Source: Mermis nigrescens (taxonomy: Eukaryota; Nematoda; Enoplea; Mermithida; Mermithidae). Taken from it: a stretch of 64,000 nt of DNA. Below are positions 54,200 to 64,000 of this stretch, one piece after another. The stretch covers positions 10,841,456 through 10,905,455 of the forward strand of contig JAVLUZ010000142.1 in the NCBI GenBank assembly GCA_036768485.1, read 5' to 3'. Made by a program: the position numbers and the translations under genes. Within the stretch, counting starts at the first letter, position 1, and each line of letters starts with the position of its first letter. The notes below the pieces were generated by a model. It made no database searches, was not told the origin of the DNA, and saw nothing but the letters and a program-made list of their open reading frames with translations.

Positions 54200-54795
54200 C
54201 ATAAATGTTAATAAATCACCAACATTTTCAGAATTCACATCATTAGGGGCTATTTTATTGAGACTAGTATGAGGAGTGCTATTATAACTTTCAATAATGC
54301 TTTTATACACTCTAGTCCAGTTTTGATTAGAATAATATGTCATAAACTTCATCAATTTATCTCGAAACGTTCTATGGAAACGTTCTACAAAATTTGTTTT
54401 TATTTCAGGGCTGCTTGTTAATAAATGCTTAATTGAGTGAGCTTTCAGCAATCTATTGAATTCCCCTTAGCACTCTTATTTGTCATTGCCTGTCCATAGG
54501 CTTCACGTGAGAAAACATCAACAGCCATTAAAATATATCGATTCCTAAAATTTCTATTCTGAAACTCTCTCAAGTCCAACAAATCTATATCCCACAATAT
54601 GTTTGGACCAGATACAATAATTGCTCGTCTGTGAAATCGCTTTTGTATAGGTTTATGCAACTGATATGTGAACTGCTTTTGTAGAAAAGATTTTATCAGT
54701 CTTGGTGATTTCTGTGAAACTTGCTGCAACTTGTTCATTCCTGAAAATGAGGCAGGACTTTTCACATTAGTCCATTGCTTGTTAATGCTCTCCAT
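54200..54795 (-). pseudogene. Maverick integrase, N-terminal and catalytic part, deleted and interrupted
   Basis: DDE retroviral-type integrase. The first catalytic Asp is in WDIDLLDL and the Glu in NFVERFHRTF. The normal second catalytic block (a TDxGxEF-type motif) is absent: a frame change with an apparent deletion of roughly 40-50 codons lies near 54450. The 3' end is cut by the LTR retrotransposon at 54199, and the tail continues at 39359-39695. Inactive. A TATA-like GTTATAAATATA lies 31-42 bp before the start. Confidence 0.85.
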
Positions 54796-54825
54796 TTTTC
54801 ATCATTTTTGATAAGTATTTGTTCT

Positions 54826-54837
54826 TATATTTATAAC
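54826..54837 (-). promoter_or_regulatory. TATA-like element before integrase
   Basis: GTTATAAATATA, a close variant at the same distance (31-42 bp) from the ATG. Confidence 0.45.
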
Positions 54838-54857
54838 CTATTGTATTCCAATTTTTG

Positions 54858-55003
54858 TTCCAAATTTGACAAACTATACTCCAAACTTTACAAACTGTGT
54901 TCCAAACTTTACAAACTTGCTATGTTATAACGTATAAATTATGTTCCAAACTTTACAAAAAATGTTTTAAACTTTACAAACTTTGTTTCATATTTTACAA
55001 AAG
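54858..55003. repeat. Degenerate 16-17 bp tandem repeats
   Basis: About six imperfect copies of ttccaaactttacaaac between polymerase and integrase genes, interrupted by tatgttataacgtataaa. Confidence 0.8.
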
Positions 55004-55192
55004 TTTTTGTGCCCATTTGTCGATGTCCGACCTACACCACGAGGAGGTTGGCACAATGGTAGGTCATTTTCAGTTTATATCTATTTAACCATGGCTCTAG
55101 AACTCCTAACCACGTGCCCGGTTCAGAGGGATATTAGGCGCCCTATTGCCATGAAAGAGCAAAAAATCCTGAAAATTTATTTTTTTGTGTGT

Positions 55193-56415
55193 TCAAATGT
55201 CAAGTGGGACTGTAGATATGCCGTCAGACAGGACTTTTCTCTTAATGTATAGATACGGCAGCCCCTGTTTCTCTTGAATGTATGTCCACATCTGATTATC
55301 AGGTTGCATCCTGAATCCAATATTTTTTCCTACATGTGCTGTTTGAGTATCCAACACACCAGTATACTGATCAAAGGTCAGCCAATTAATTTTTTCATTA
55401 ATCCTTTACTGCTGACTTTAATATTTCCTGTCAAGTCGTCAACAGCAATGTACGTTTTTGCAGCTAAACAGCACATGGCTGTTCCTTTAAACTCCTCTTT
55501 CAGCAGACCAGGAGTTCGTTTAGTGGCTTTTGATGTCACAAACCACTTTTTATGTATTTCCGCAAACTCTTCCCTGAGTTCAGGCTTCACTAAATCCAAC
55601 AAATTTTCTTTAGATAGTGCCAAGTATATGCTGTCAGTGTCTGTCTGCATACACTGATAATCCGAAATGTCAAAATATTTCAACAGCACATCATAAAAGA
55701 ACTCCAACATTCGGATTTTTGCCCAATTATAGACTGATAGACCGATTATTATAGGCAAATCTAAAACAATTTCCTTCTTGAACATATGCACTTCATAACA
55801 GTTCGTTGTTATGAATTTAACTTTCTTAATATATGGGCTAAGACTTGCTTCAGCTGCTTTTTCGTAGTCGGCATAAAACACATCTCCATGCTGTTCCTTA
55901 TTAGTTAGTGTTTTGCCATATCCAGTGTTGCCCAATAGTTTGAAAGTATCGGCGATCATGGCCAGTTCAGGGTCCTCATCACCTTCTTGTCTATGCTTGG
56001 TGACTGTATCCCTAAATTTTTCAAATGGCTTTGATCTATCGTACTGAATAACTTCATAAAGTTTCTCCAGTACAAGGCCATGTTGGACCAAAAATCTAAT
56101 CATTTCTGTGGAAAGCAGAATTTCTTTTCCAAAATAACTACTGATCAGATTATGTCGAGGTTTTGTAAGTAACCCATTTTTTTCTGCATACTCTTTCATC
56201 AGAGGTCCAATATCCTCCCTGCCAATTTCTGCATGTTTTATTATTGGCGGGAAATCGGCAAGTAAGGGTTTCAAATTTTCAGGAGTAGAAATATCTACTT
56301 TTGCAAAGCCAAAAACTGACCCATCTAAGACTGCTTGGATCATTTCTGCTTCATTTATCCAGACTTTGAAGTAAAATTTGCGAACAGATTTCAAATATTC
56401 CCTCCTAATAGAGTG
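55193..56415 (-). pseudogene. PolB segment 4: palm motifs B and C, C-terminus
   Basis: Contains motif B KLLGNTGYGKT and motif C QTDTDSIYLA (about 55628-55650). After a frameshift near 55380 the conserved C-terminus continues to a stop at 55193-55195, with a YIKRKVLSDGIST block and PLDI end. Confidence 0.88.
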
Positions 56416-56418
56416 TCA

Positions 56419-56771
56419 TTCACATTCCCATATACTAATTACATTATAGCCCAGTGATCGTATGTAGGCTTCTTTTGTCTGAATCCATGCATGTGCATCT
56501 GCAGGATCCTTTTTCTTGTTTCTTTGTCCTGCCAAGCAGTTATGGCAGTGATAATAACAACCGTAAAATTCATATACTGTATGTGTATCAGCGCAAAATC
56601 CGTCAACAGGTAAGCAGGCGGGGCCTATTGTTTTTTCCTTATTGTTACCTGAATGCTGAATATGATGACCTATTTTTTCACTCTCACATTCTAAGTATTC
56701 TACTGAAATAGGCCTAGAAGAGCTAATTTTGTGAAATTTATTATTTTTCTCGATTATCCAGTGGTCGTAAT
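56419..56771 (-). pseudogene. PolB segment 3: endonuclease-like insertion
   Basis: Carries PVDGFCADTHTVYEFYGCYYHC and ends VISIWECE, the VSR/endonuclease-like insertion often found between motifs A and B of Maverick polymerases. It is followed by the in-frame TGA. Confidence 0.8.
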
Positions 56772-57035
56772 CATACGTGGGCAGCAAGAAAATTCTGGGG
56801 GGTCCAAGATTTTTTGAAGGTCAAAAAATGGCCTTAAAAATGGTGATATGGCGATAAAAACACCATTTTTCGACGTTTCTCATCAAGCACTATCCATTGG
56901 CATCAAAAAATTGCGAAAAAAACGAAAAAAATTTTCAAAAATTGATTTCTGGGGGGTCTTTTGATTTCTGGGGGGGGGTCTTTTGGTTTCTGGGGGGTCC
57001 AGACCCCCCCCCAGATCCCCCCACGCCCATGTGTG
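56772..57035 (+). mobile_element. MITE-C insertion in polB
   Basis: CATACGTGGGCAGC to GCCCATGTGTG, with the perfect 8-bp flank gtcgtaat at 56764-56771 and 57036-57043. Confidence 0.93.
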
Positions 57036-57500
57036 GTCGTAATAACCAGTAGGCATGTCTTTAGATTGAGCCCACAAGTATAATGCATTAAAATCCAAGC
57101 CTACAACTGATTTTACTGGTTTTAATGGGTTGTTCCTGATTAATGTTTGGTCTTTAATTGCTAATCGAGTCATAACCATTGAAAGACCGCCACACATACT
57201 CGATTTTAGCATATAGTAGACATTTTTTGAATTTTCCGAGAAAAGCGAAAATTTAGTGTCAGGAATGCTTTTGAAAAGGTACCATTCTGTGGTTCCCGGT
57301 AAGGACATTGCTTCTCTAGAAATATCAATTTTAAATCTGTACCAATACAGCTGTGACATGTTACTACAGGCTTCTAAGAATGGTACAACATCCCTCATAT
57401 TATAGAAAATTAGATAGTCCTTCAATGTCGTCATATTATATTGTTGCCAGTACAGCTGGCATTGTGCATAATCGGCTGTGCTGATGCATTCATCTTTAAA
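57036..57500 (-). pseudogene. PolB segment 2: palm motif A
   Basis: Motif A is GLDFNALYLWA near 57085-57115. Upstream is YNMRDVVPFLEA, typical of the junction between exonuclease and palm. The segment is cut at 57500 by the Helitron-like insertion. Confidence 0.88.
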
Positions 57501-58338
57501 CTAGCAAAGAAAAATGCTCCGATGGAACAAAAAAGATGAATATACTTGGAATTGTGGATTATTATGGATGTAAAAGGAGGGGACTAGGAAAAATCTACCT
57601 AAAGTCGGAAAATCTGCTAAAAATTACACTTTCTCTAAGCAACGCAAAAAATCGATGTATATTCTGCGGCCAACAGATTAAAATAAATATTCAACCATAA
57701 CAATGATTGAAACAGCAGCACGTTAGCTATGCAGTAGCTATGGGAAATGATATTAAGTAAACTAACAGTCTTCCAAGCCAATTGAATGAAATAGCAAACA
57801 TCGAAGACAATTGAAGACATGGTTGGTTAAAAACAGTAGGAAACACGTAAGTTGACTTGAAACAGACTTAATGTAGATGCACTAGCATGCCCGAAACGAT
57901 TGTGTGCACTAATCAATCGGCTCCTGCTTTGCTTGCTATAATGCTCATAAAACAAAACAACTTTAAATACAATACCTCTTAGTTTTCTATCAATCAGGTG
58001 CCAGCAATTTAAAAAAGTAACCATGATAGATTTCGTTTATACACTCTTATCTGAAACTTCGAACATTATTTAAAGAAGACACTTTTTTAGAGGCCGCAGA
58101 ATATACATCGATTTTTTGCGTTGCTTAGAGAAAGTGTGATTTTTAGCAGATTTTCCGACTTTAGGTAGATTTTTCCTAGTCCCCTCCTTTTACATCCATA
58201 ATAATCCACAATTCCAAGTATATTCATCTTTTTTGTTCCATCGGAGCATTTTCTTTGCTAGTACACTACTTTTAATTAGCGTGATTTCAGTACATCAGTC
58301 AGTAAACACAATCAGTAACATGCCACAATAATGACAAC

Positions 58339-58607
58339 CATACGTGGGCAGCAAGAAAATTCTGGGGGGGGGGGTGCAAGATTTTTTGAAGGTCGAAATA
58401 TGGCCTTAAAAATGGTGGTATGGCGATAAAAAACACCATTTTTCGACGTTTCTCATCAAGCACTATCCATTGGCATCAAAAAATTGCGAAAAAAACGAAA
58501 AAAATTTTCAAAAATTGAATTCTGGGGGGGTATTTTGATTTCTGGGGGGGGTATTTTGGTTTCTGGGGGGTGCATACCCCCAAACCCCCCCCCCACGCCC
58601 AGGTGTG
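58339..58607 (+). mobile_element. MITE-C insertion in Helitron-like copy C
   Basis: CATACGTGGGCAGC to CGCCCAGGTGTG, with the perfect flank atgacaac at 58331-58338 and 58608-58615. The empty site with a single atgacaac is present in copies A (near 5954) and B (near 31143). Confidence 0.97.
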
Positions 58608-59895
58608 ATGACAACAGTCCAAGAACGCGGAAAACAATATTGTTCTTAACATCAGCATTATCCTTTTTAAACAAGACAACCTTATTGACACCATCCATTT
58701 TCAAATTAAAACTGCATTAAGTTATTTCTTCTTAATGTGCAGTTCACTTATAATCAAGCACAAAAATTTAACCAACGAATTCACATTGCAAATCCTCACT
58801 CAATCAATACACAAGCACAATGTGTTGTGACTTTTGAAATTGAAAACACCCAATTTTCAATTTTCAAATTGAAAATTGGATCAATTTTCAAATTGAAAAT
58901 TGGGTCAATTTTCAAATTGAAAATTGGGTGTTTGAATTTGCGATGAAGAAAATAATCAAAAGATAGTCACTTGGTTTATTTAAGCCGAGTAATAAAATAA
59001 CGACCGTCCACCAATTCCAAACTAAACGCAACTAATCTGATCACTATGAAAAAGTTTTGAAAAATGAGCTTGCTAAGCGAGAGTTGTAAACCAATGAGAA
59101 ACTTAAAGTTAAAACCTACCATTAAATTATGAGAGAATTATAAAAGATTTTAAACTTCAAGAAAATGGAAAAGGCGGGATGTTGGTAAATTAGAAGGCAA
59201 AGATTTTTGGCAAAAATTCAAAAACTTCACGCAAATATCAAATGTAAGGAACACTAACGCTTTGATTTGGTAGTAAAATAAATTTGTAGTATAGACTACA
59301 TATTAACAACAAATGAATAGTGCAAACTTTACACAACTACTAGGTGTAGAGAATACTAACAGTTTACGGCTTATTAATGTACATGATTACAATAAAGCTG
59401 TATATCTTTGTCGACTTCTGTGCACAGTAGTGTGATTGCTGGTTCATTTTAAACCACTTTTGTAGGCAATTTACATCAATTAAACGATAGCTCTCCATGT
59501 GCAAGATTTTGTGAAACATTTTATAAACACGGCTAAGAAAGATTTAACTTTAATGCAACCCATTTAAGACAAAATTACATCTCTTCAATGATCTAAGGAC
59601 ACTTGAACATAATTTTTAAATCACTTCAGATTACTTTTGAGGGTAAACAAACTCACTTAATTGATGTCTCACATATGAATCCTTGAAAATTTCTTGACTT
59701 CAGTTACAAAGTCTCTGCAAGTCTATCGAATTAGGGTTAACACGTAACGTAAACTTTACACAAACACATAGCGTAAAGAATATTTTAGTCGGATTCGTAA
59801 TTTTGATATTGCTCCGATATTTCTTTCAACATTTATGGAAAAATGAGTCTCCATAATGTTTTAAAGACAATAAACATTAGGTTTAAACCACTTTG

Positions 59896-62800
59896 CAATA
59901 CTGCTGAGTGTAAGCAAGCGCGCCCAATTGACGTATATATTTCATTCGCTGTAAATTATTATATCTCAGGAAAAAATTTCGATTTTTGCAATGCTCTAGA
60001 ACAAAGGCTAACATGCAGTGTAAAAAATTACTCGGATATTATGATCAACATTCATGAAAAAATTATGTCTCTACAATGGTCTGAGGACATATAAACAATG
60101 AATGTAAACTACTTTACATCACTGTTGGATGTAAACAAACGCGCCTACGTGACGTCTCACATTTGATCCTTTGAAAACTTCTAGGCTCCAAGAAAAAATT
60201 AGGTTTCAGGAATGCTCAAAAACGAAGATAAATATATATGTAGTGTAAACTTCATGTAAACACCTAGTGTAAAGAAGATTTTAGTCAGATTCGTAATTTT
60301 GATATTGTTCCGATATTACGATTAATATTTATGAAAAAATTAAGTCTACATAATGTTCTATGGGCAAACTAACAATTGGTGTAAACTACTTTACAACACC
60401 GTAGAGTGTAAACATATGCGCCAGACTGGCATATCAAATTTGATTCCTGGTCCATTTCTAGACTTGATAAACGTGTCCCTGACTCGTAACCGGAGAAGCA
60501 GGCAGAAAAAACAAGACAGAAACGCATTTAAAACTCCAAATTTTTGACTTTACACTCGCTAAATATTAATGTATAGACAATTTGCTTTGACATGCACCCG
60601 ATATAAAGCACTTTATTTTTATTCTATTAGACTTATCCCGACTTCTGGACGGAGAAAGTGGCGAACAAAAAACGCAACAAAAACGTATTTTCCATCATTT
60701 AGAACACTGTAAACTTTAAAATTCCGTACCGAACTCCCCATTGAGTTTAAAGAAATTCGGTTTGGTACAATTTGTAGCTTTTAAATCGTAGTACATTCCT
60801 GTGTGCCAAAATTCTGTTGCAAAAATTATTTGGCATGATTTATCAATCAAACTTCGGAAAAAACGTGTTTTTTAGCCCATTTTTTACCTCTGATTTCGAA
60901 CTTTACACCCCCATAAATAACTCAATATTGCATTTTTTTAAATGCGGTTTGCTGCGATGTTTAGCCCCTGTGAGGCACTTTATTAATGCTGTCTTCGATT
61001 TGCACTGACTCATAAGCGGAAAAATTTGGCAGAGAAATCTTAGAGTTAAAATCCGTTTTTTTACACCATCCACTAGAGTGTAAACTTTAAAACCCCAGGA
61101 TCTAACTCACCATAGAGCATAGAAGACTTTGCTTATATGCAGAATGTAGCCCTTGATCCGCTCTACATTTCTGTCAGAAAACATTTTAAAAACCTCATAA
61201 CCGGAGTTAGTATCGGACATAGGAAGGTTGAAAACTCGACCAAAAAGTGCTTTTTCACCCCCAGATTTTCGCACTCTTTACACTGTCGTTCGATAAATAA
61301 TGCGAATTTGAAAAAAACAAAAAAAGTGTCATCTGTAGAATTCATCCCTCTATTATCCTATTCTGTTCAATCCTTCGAGTCATCAATGCTCAGTTGTCCA
61401 CATGCCGCAGTAAAAAGGTCCCAAAATTTGTCCTATGTTATAACGTTACACAAAAACTTTACACCTTCTTTACACAGTCAATTTTGAGTTTCAAGAAAAA
61501 CAAAAAAAAACACGGGCAGCGAATTTTTTTATTATCTTTCTTTTAAAAAAAACCGCACCTTCCAGAAGTGTCCCGTTATAGCAATACTGCTGAGTGTAAG
61601 CAAGCGCGCCCAATTGACGTATATATTTCATTCGCTGTAAATTATTATATCTCAGGAAAAAATTTCGATTTTTGCAATGCTCTAGAACAAAGGCTAACAT
61701 GCAGTGTAAAAAATTACTCGGATATTATGATCAACATTCATGAAAAAATTATGTCTCTACAATGGTCTGAGGACATATAAACAATGAATGTAAACTACTT
61801 TACATCACTGTTGGATGTAAACAAACGCGCCTACGTGACGTCTCACATTTGATCCTTTGAAAACTTCTAGGCTCCAAGAAAAAATTAGGTTTCAGGAATG
61901 CTCAAAAACGAAGATAAATATATATGTAGTGTAAACTTCATGTAAACACCTAGTGTAAAGAAGATTTTAGTCAGATTCGTAATTTTGATATTGTTCCGAT
62001 ATTACGATTAATATTTATGAAAAAATTAAGTCTACATAATGTTCTATGGGCAAACTAACAATTGGTGTAAACTACTTTACAACACCGTAGAGTGTAAACA
62101 TATGCGCCAGACTGGCATATCAAATTTGATTCCTGGTCCATTTCTAGACTTGATAAACGTGTCCCTGACTCGTAACCGGAGAAGCAGGCAGAAAAAACAA
62201 GACAGAAACGCATTTAAAACTCCAAATTTTTGACTTTACACTCGCTAAATATTAATGTATAGACAATTTGCTTTGACATGCACCCGATATAAAGCACTTT
62301 ATTTTTATTCTATTAGACTTATCCCGACTTCTGGACGGAGAAAGTGGCGAACAAAAAACGCAACAAAAACGTATTTTCCATCATTTAGAACACTGTAAAC
62401 TTTAAAATTCCGTACCGAACTCCCCATTGAGTTTAAAGAAATTCGGTTTGGTACAATTTGTAGCTTTTAAATCGTAGTACATTCCTGTGTGCCAAAATTC
62501 TGTTGCAAAAATTATTTGGCATGATTTATCAATCAAACTTCGGAAAAAACGTGTTTTTTAGCCCATTTTTTACCTCTGATTTCGAACTTTACACCCCCAT
62601 AAATAACTCAATATTGCATTTTTTAAATGCGGTTTGCTGCGATGTTTAGCCCCTGTGAGGCACTTTATTAATGCTGTCTTCGATTTGCACTGACTCATAA
62701 GCGGAAAAATTTGGCAGAGAAATCTTAGTTAAAATCCGTTTTTTTACACCATCCACTAGAGTGTAAACTTTAAACCCCAGGATCTAACTCACCATAGAGC

Positions 62801-63265
62801 ATAGAAGACTTTGCTTATATGCAGAATGTAGCCCTTGATCCGCTCTACATTTCTGTCAGAAAACATTTTAAAAACCTCATAACCGGAGTTAGTATCGGAC
62901 ATAGGAAGGTTGAAAACTCGACCAAAAAGTGCTTTTTCACTCCCAGATTTTCGCACTCTTTACACTGCCGTTCGATAAATAATGCGAATTTGCAAAAAAC
63001 AAAAAAAGTGTCATCTGTAGAATTCATCCCTCTATTATCCTATTCTGTTCAATCCTTCGAGTCATCAATGCTCAGTTGTCCACATGCCGCAGTAAAAAGG
63101 TCCCAAAATTTGTCCTATGTTATAACGTTACACAAAAACTTTTACACCTTCTTTACACAGTCAATTTTGAGTTTCAAGAAAAACAAAAAAACACGGGCAG
63201 CGAATTTTTTTATTATCTTTCTTTTAAAAAAACCGCACCTTCCAGAAGTGTCCCGTTATAGCTGT
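59896..63265. repeat. Tandem duplication of about 1.68 kb inside copy C
   Basis: At about 61581 the sequence jumps from ccgttatagc to caatactgctgagtgtaagc, which is the sequence at about 59898. The unit then repeats almost without change to the normal element end. Confidence 0.93.
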
Positions 63266-63333
63266 AGGGGGGTGCCCAGGTGTTGGGGGTACCCAAGTAT
63301 ATTATAGGTACGCGCTAACGCGCTACCTATGAT

Positions 63334-64000
63334 GAGCTGTAGAACGCTTCAGGAGGCGGTAATTGTGTCTCAGACAATTTTTCAAATGAATCTAAATATT
63401 CATAAGGGAATTTGGCTTTTACTAATGTCGCCTTGTATGCTCTCATGAATACGTCTAAACTAAAACCAGGTGCAACATAAGTACTAACATCGAGAAACTT
63501 AAAAATGCTAGTGGATAAGCAAAGTGTTGACCCGTTTCGTAAAATTGCTTTTGGCCATGTATTGTTTTCAGGATCAGTCCGCACTTGTTGAATGAGTGCA
63601 GGAAATAGATTGCGTTTAATTAAATTTATATCATATTTTCCCGAATTGAATCCGAGACACATAAGTTGAGTGCAGTATCTATACAGCTTAGTTTTAGTCC
63701 GAATCAATTTATTGAGCAAGCCTTTTCTCGTCTAACATCGGCTTCTTGCTCCTTAATATATGCTTCACTAGTGCTTATTTTTGCATCAAGAGCATCAAAA
63801 ACATGTTGAAATGTAGATAAAAGAATGACACTTTGCGCCTTTTGAATTTTTTCCAGATGTTCTAGAAGCCGTTTGACTAAATGATCCGGATTACTGTCTA
63901 CAAAACATTGGGGCTGAATTCCCGGAACACTTGTATGCACTGCACAGGAAATGGGCTGATGTTGAGCAACAAATCTTAACTTTTCAGAAGTTTCTATGTA
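63334..64000 (-). pseudogene. PolB segment 1: exonuclease domain, 5' end outside the window
   Basis: Exonuclease landmarks MCLGFNSGKYDINLIK, FKFLDVSTYVAPG and AKFPYEYLDS are present. The upstream frame (63704-64000) is open to the window edge. A 1-nt-type shift near 63718 separates the two frames. Confidence 0.87.

Larger units (their letters stand above)
57501..63332 (-). mobile_element. Helitron-like non-autonomous element, copy C, with internal duplication
   Basis: Near-identical to copies A and B. Minus-strand ends TCATAGGTAG and GCTAG, flanked by A and T with no target duplication. The polB coding pieces on both sides stay in phase across it, which defines the insertion point exactly. 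It contains a MITE-C (58339-58607) and a tandem duplication of about 1.68 kb (about 59896-63265). Three 24-bp palindromic units at about 58851-58930. Confidence 0.7.
34180..64000 (-). mobile_element. Maverick/Polinton (adintovirus-like) element, nested and defective
   Basis: The gene set is diagnostic: protein-primed-type DNA polymerase B, retroviral-type integrase, packaging ATPase, adenain-type protease, major and minor capsid proteins. All are on the minus strand. The integrase and polymerase are broken by insertions, a deletion, frameshifts and a stop. The right end is beyond the window and the left end is uncertain (30 or 34.2 kb). With insertions removed the visible part is about 9-10 kb. 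Confidence 0.9.
55193..64000 (-). pseudogene. Maverick DNA polymerase B, multiply broken, runs off window
   Basis: Protein-primed-type family B polymerase with 3'-5' exonuclease. Pieces from 5' to 3': 63334-64000, 57036-57500, 56419-56771 and 55193-56415. Damage: frameshift near 63718; 5.8-kb Helitron-like insertion at 57501-63332; MITE-C at 56772-57035; in-frame TGA at 56416-56418; frameshift near 55380. The pieces are collinear and each is well conserved, so decay looks recent. It would have replicated the Maverick DNA. The N-terminus is outside the window. Confidence 0.9.

Noticed and set aside
58737..63307. Frames of 60-160 codons inside Helitron-like copies
   Set aside because: They differ in length between near-identical copies through small indels and show no protein features. 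The copies are non-coding.

Overview
This window is invertebrate-type metazoan nuclear DNA that is AT-rich and dominated by transposable elements nested inside one another. There are no bacterial operons, Shine-Dalgarno sites or CRISPR arrays. It holds a Maverick/Polinton (adintovirus-like) element, a very large Gypsy-type LTR retrotransposon, Helitron-like elements, several families of short hAT-type non-autonomous elements with 8-bp target duplications, a LINE remnant, and scattered short exons that look like a host gene. Species cannot be fixed from the sequence alone; nematode, arthropod or another invertebrate are all possible.

Region 1 (1-24.5 kb): a candidate host gene on the + strand, visible as short open exons at about 2.3, 2.9, 3.9, 14.7, 18.0, 18.5 and 21.9 kb. 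Splice sites and phases agree from 2.3 to 18.1 kb. The introns are filled with transposons: an old Helitron-like copy (about 4.45-12.58 kb) with a younger copy of the same family inside it (5128-8971), hAT-type MITEs at 188-987, 1168-1592, 4532-4979, 9595-10172 and 22263-23643, and many copies of a roughly 265-bp MITE (here 'MITE-C').

Region 2 (24.5-30 kb): debris of an LTR retrotransposon related to the large one, with a broken accessory gene (26649-28677), LTR-like sequence and a 183-bp pol fragment.

Region 3 (about 30-64 kb): a Maverick on the - strand. A compact capsid module (penton-like protein, adenain-type protease, double-jelly-roll major capsid protein, two small conserved proteins, packaging ATPase) lies at 34.9-39.4 kb and is intact except for one in-frame TGA in the major capsid gene. 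The integrase is split by a 13.9-kb LTR retrotransposon (40286-54199) and a 547-bp TA-flanked MITE carrying a tRNA-like sequence. The protein-primed type DNA polymerase B (55.2 kb to the window edge) is broken by a Helitron-like insertion (57501-63332), a MITE-C (56772-57035), a stop codon and two frameshifts. The Maverick is therefore dead as a replicon, although its capsid genes are still recognisable and mostly open.

The most unusual object is the LTR retrotransposon. Its LTRs are nearly identical and carry a TG..CA boundary and a CATA target duplication. It encodes a 2217-aa Gag-Pol with a PWWP-like C-terminal tail, followed by two overlapping accessory ORFs. The first (599 aa) carries a DEDDy 3'-5' exonuclease-like domain (RNase D/WRN/MUT-7 fold family). 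The second (713 aa) is an unknown protein with an Arg/Ser/Gln-rich tail, also found in the decayed relative at 27-28 kb. I know of no standard Gypsy layout with these two genes.
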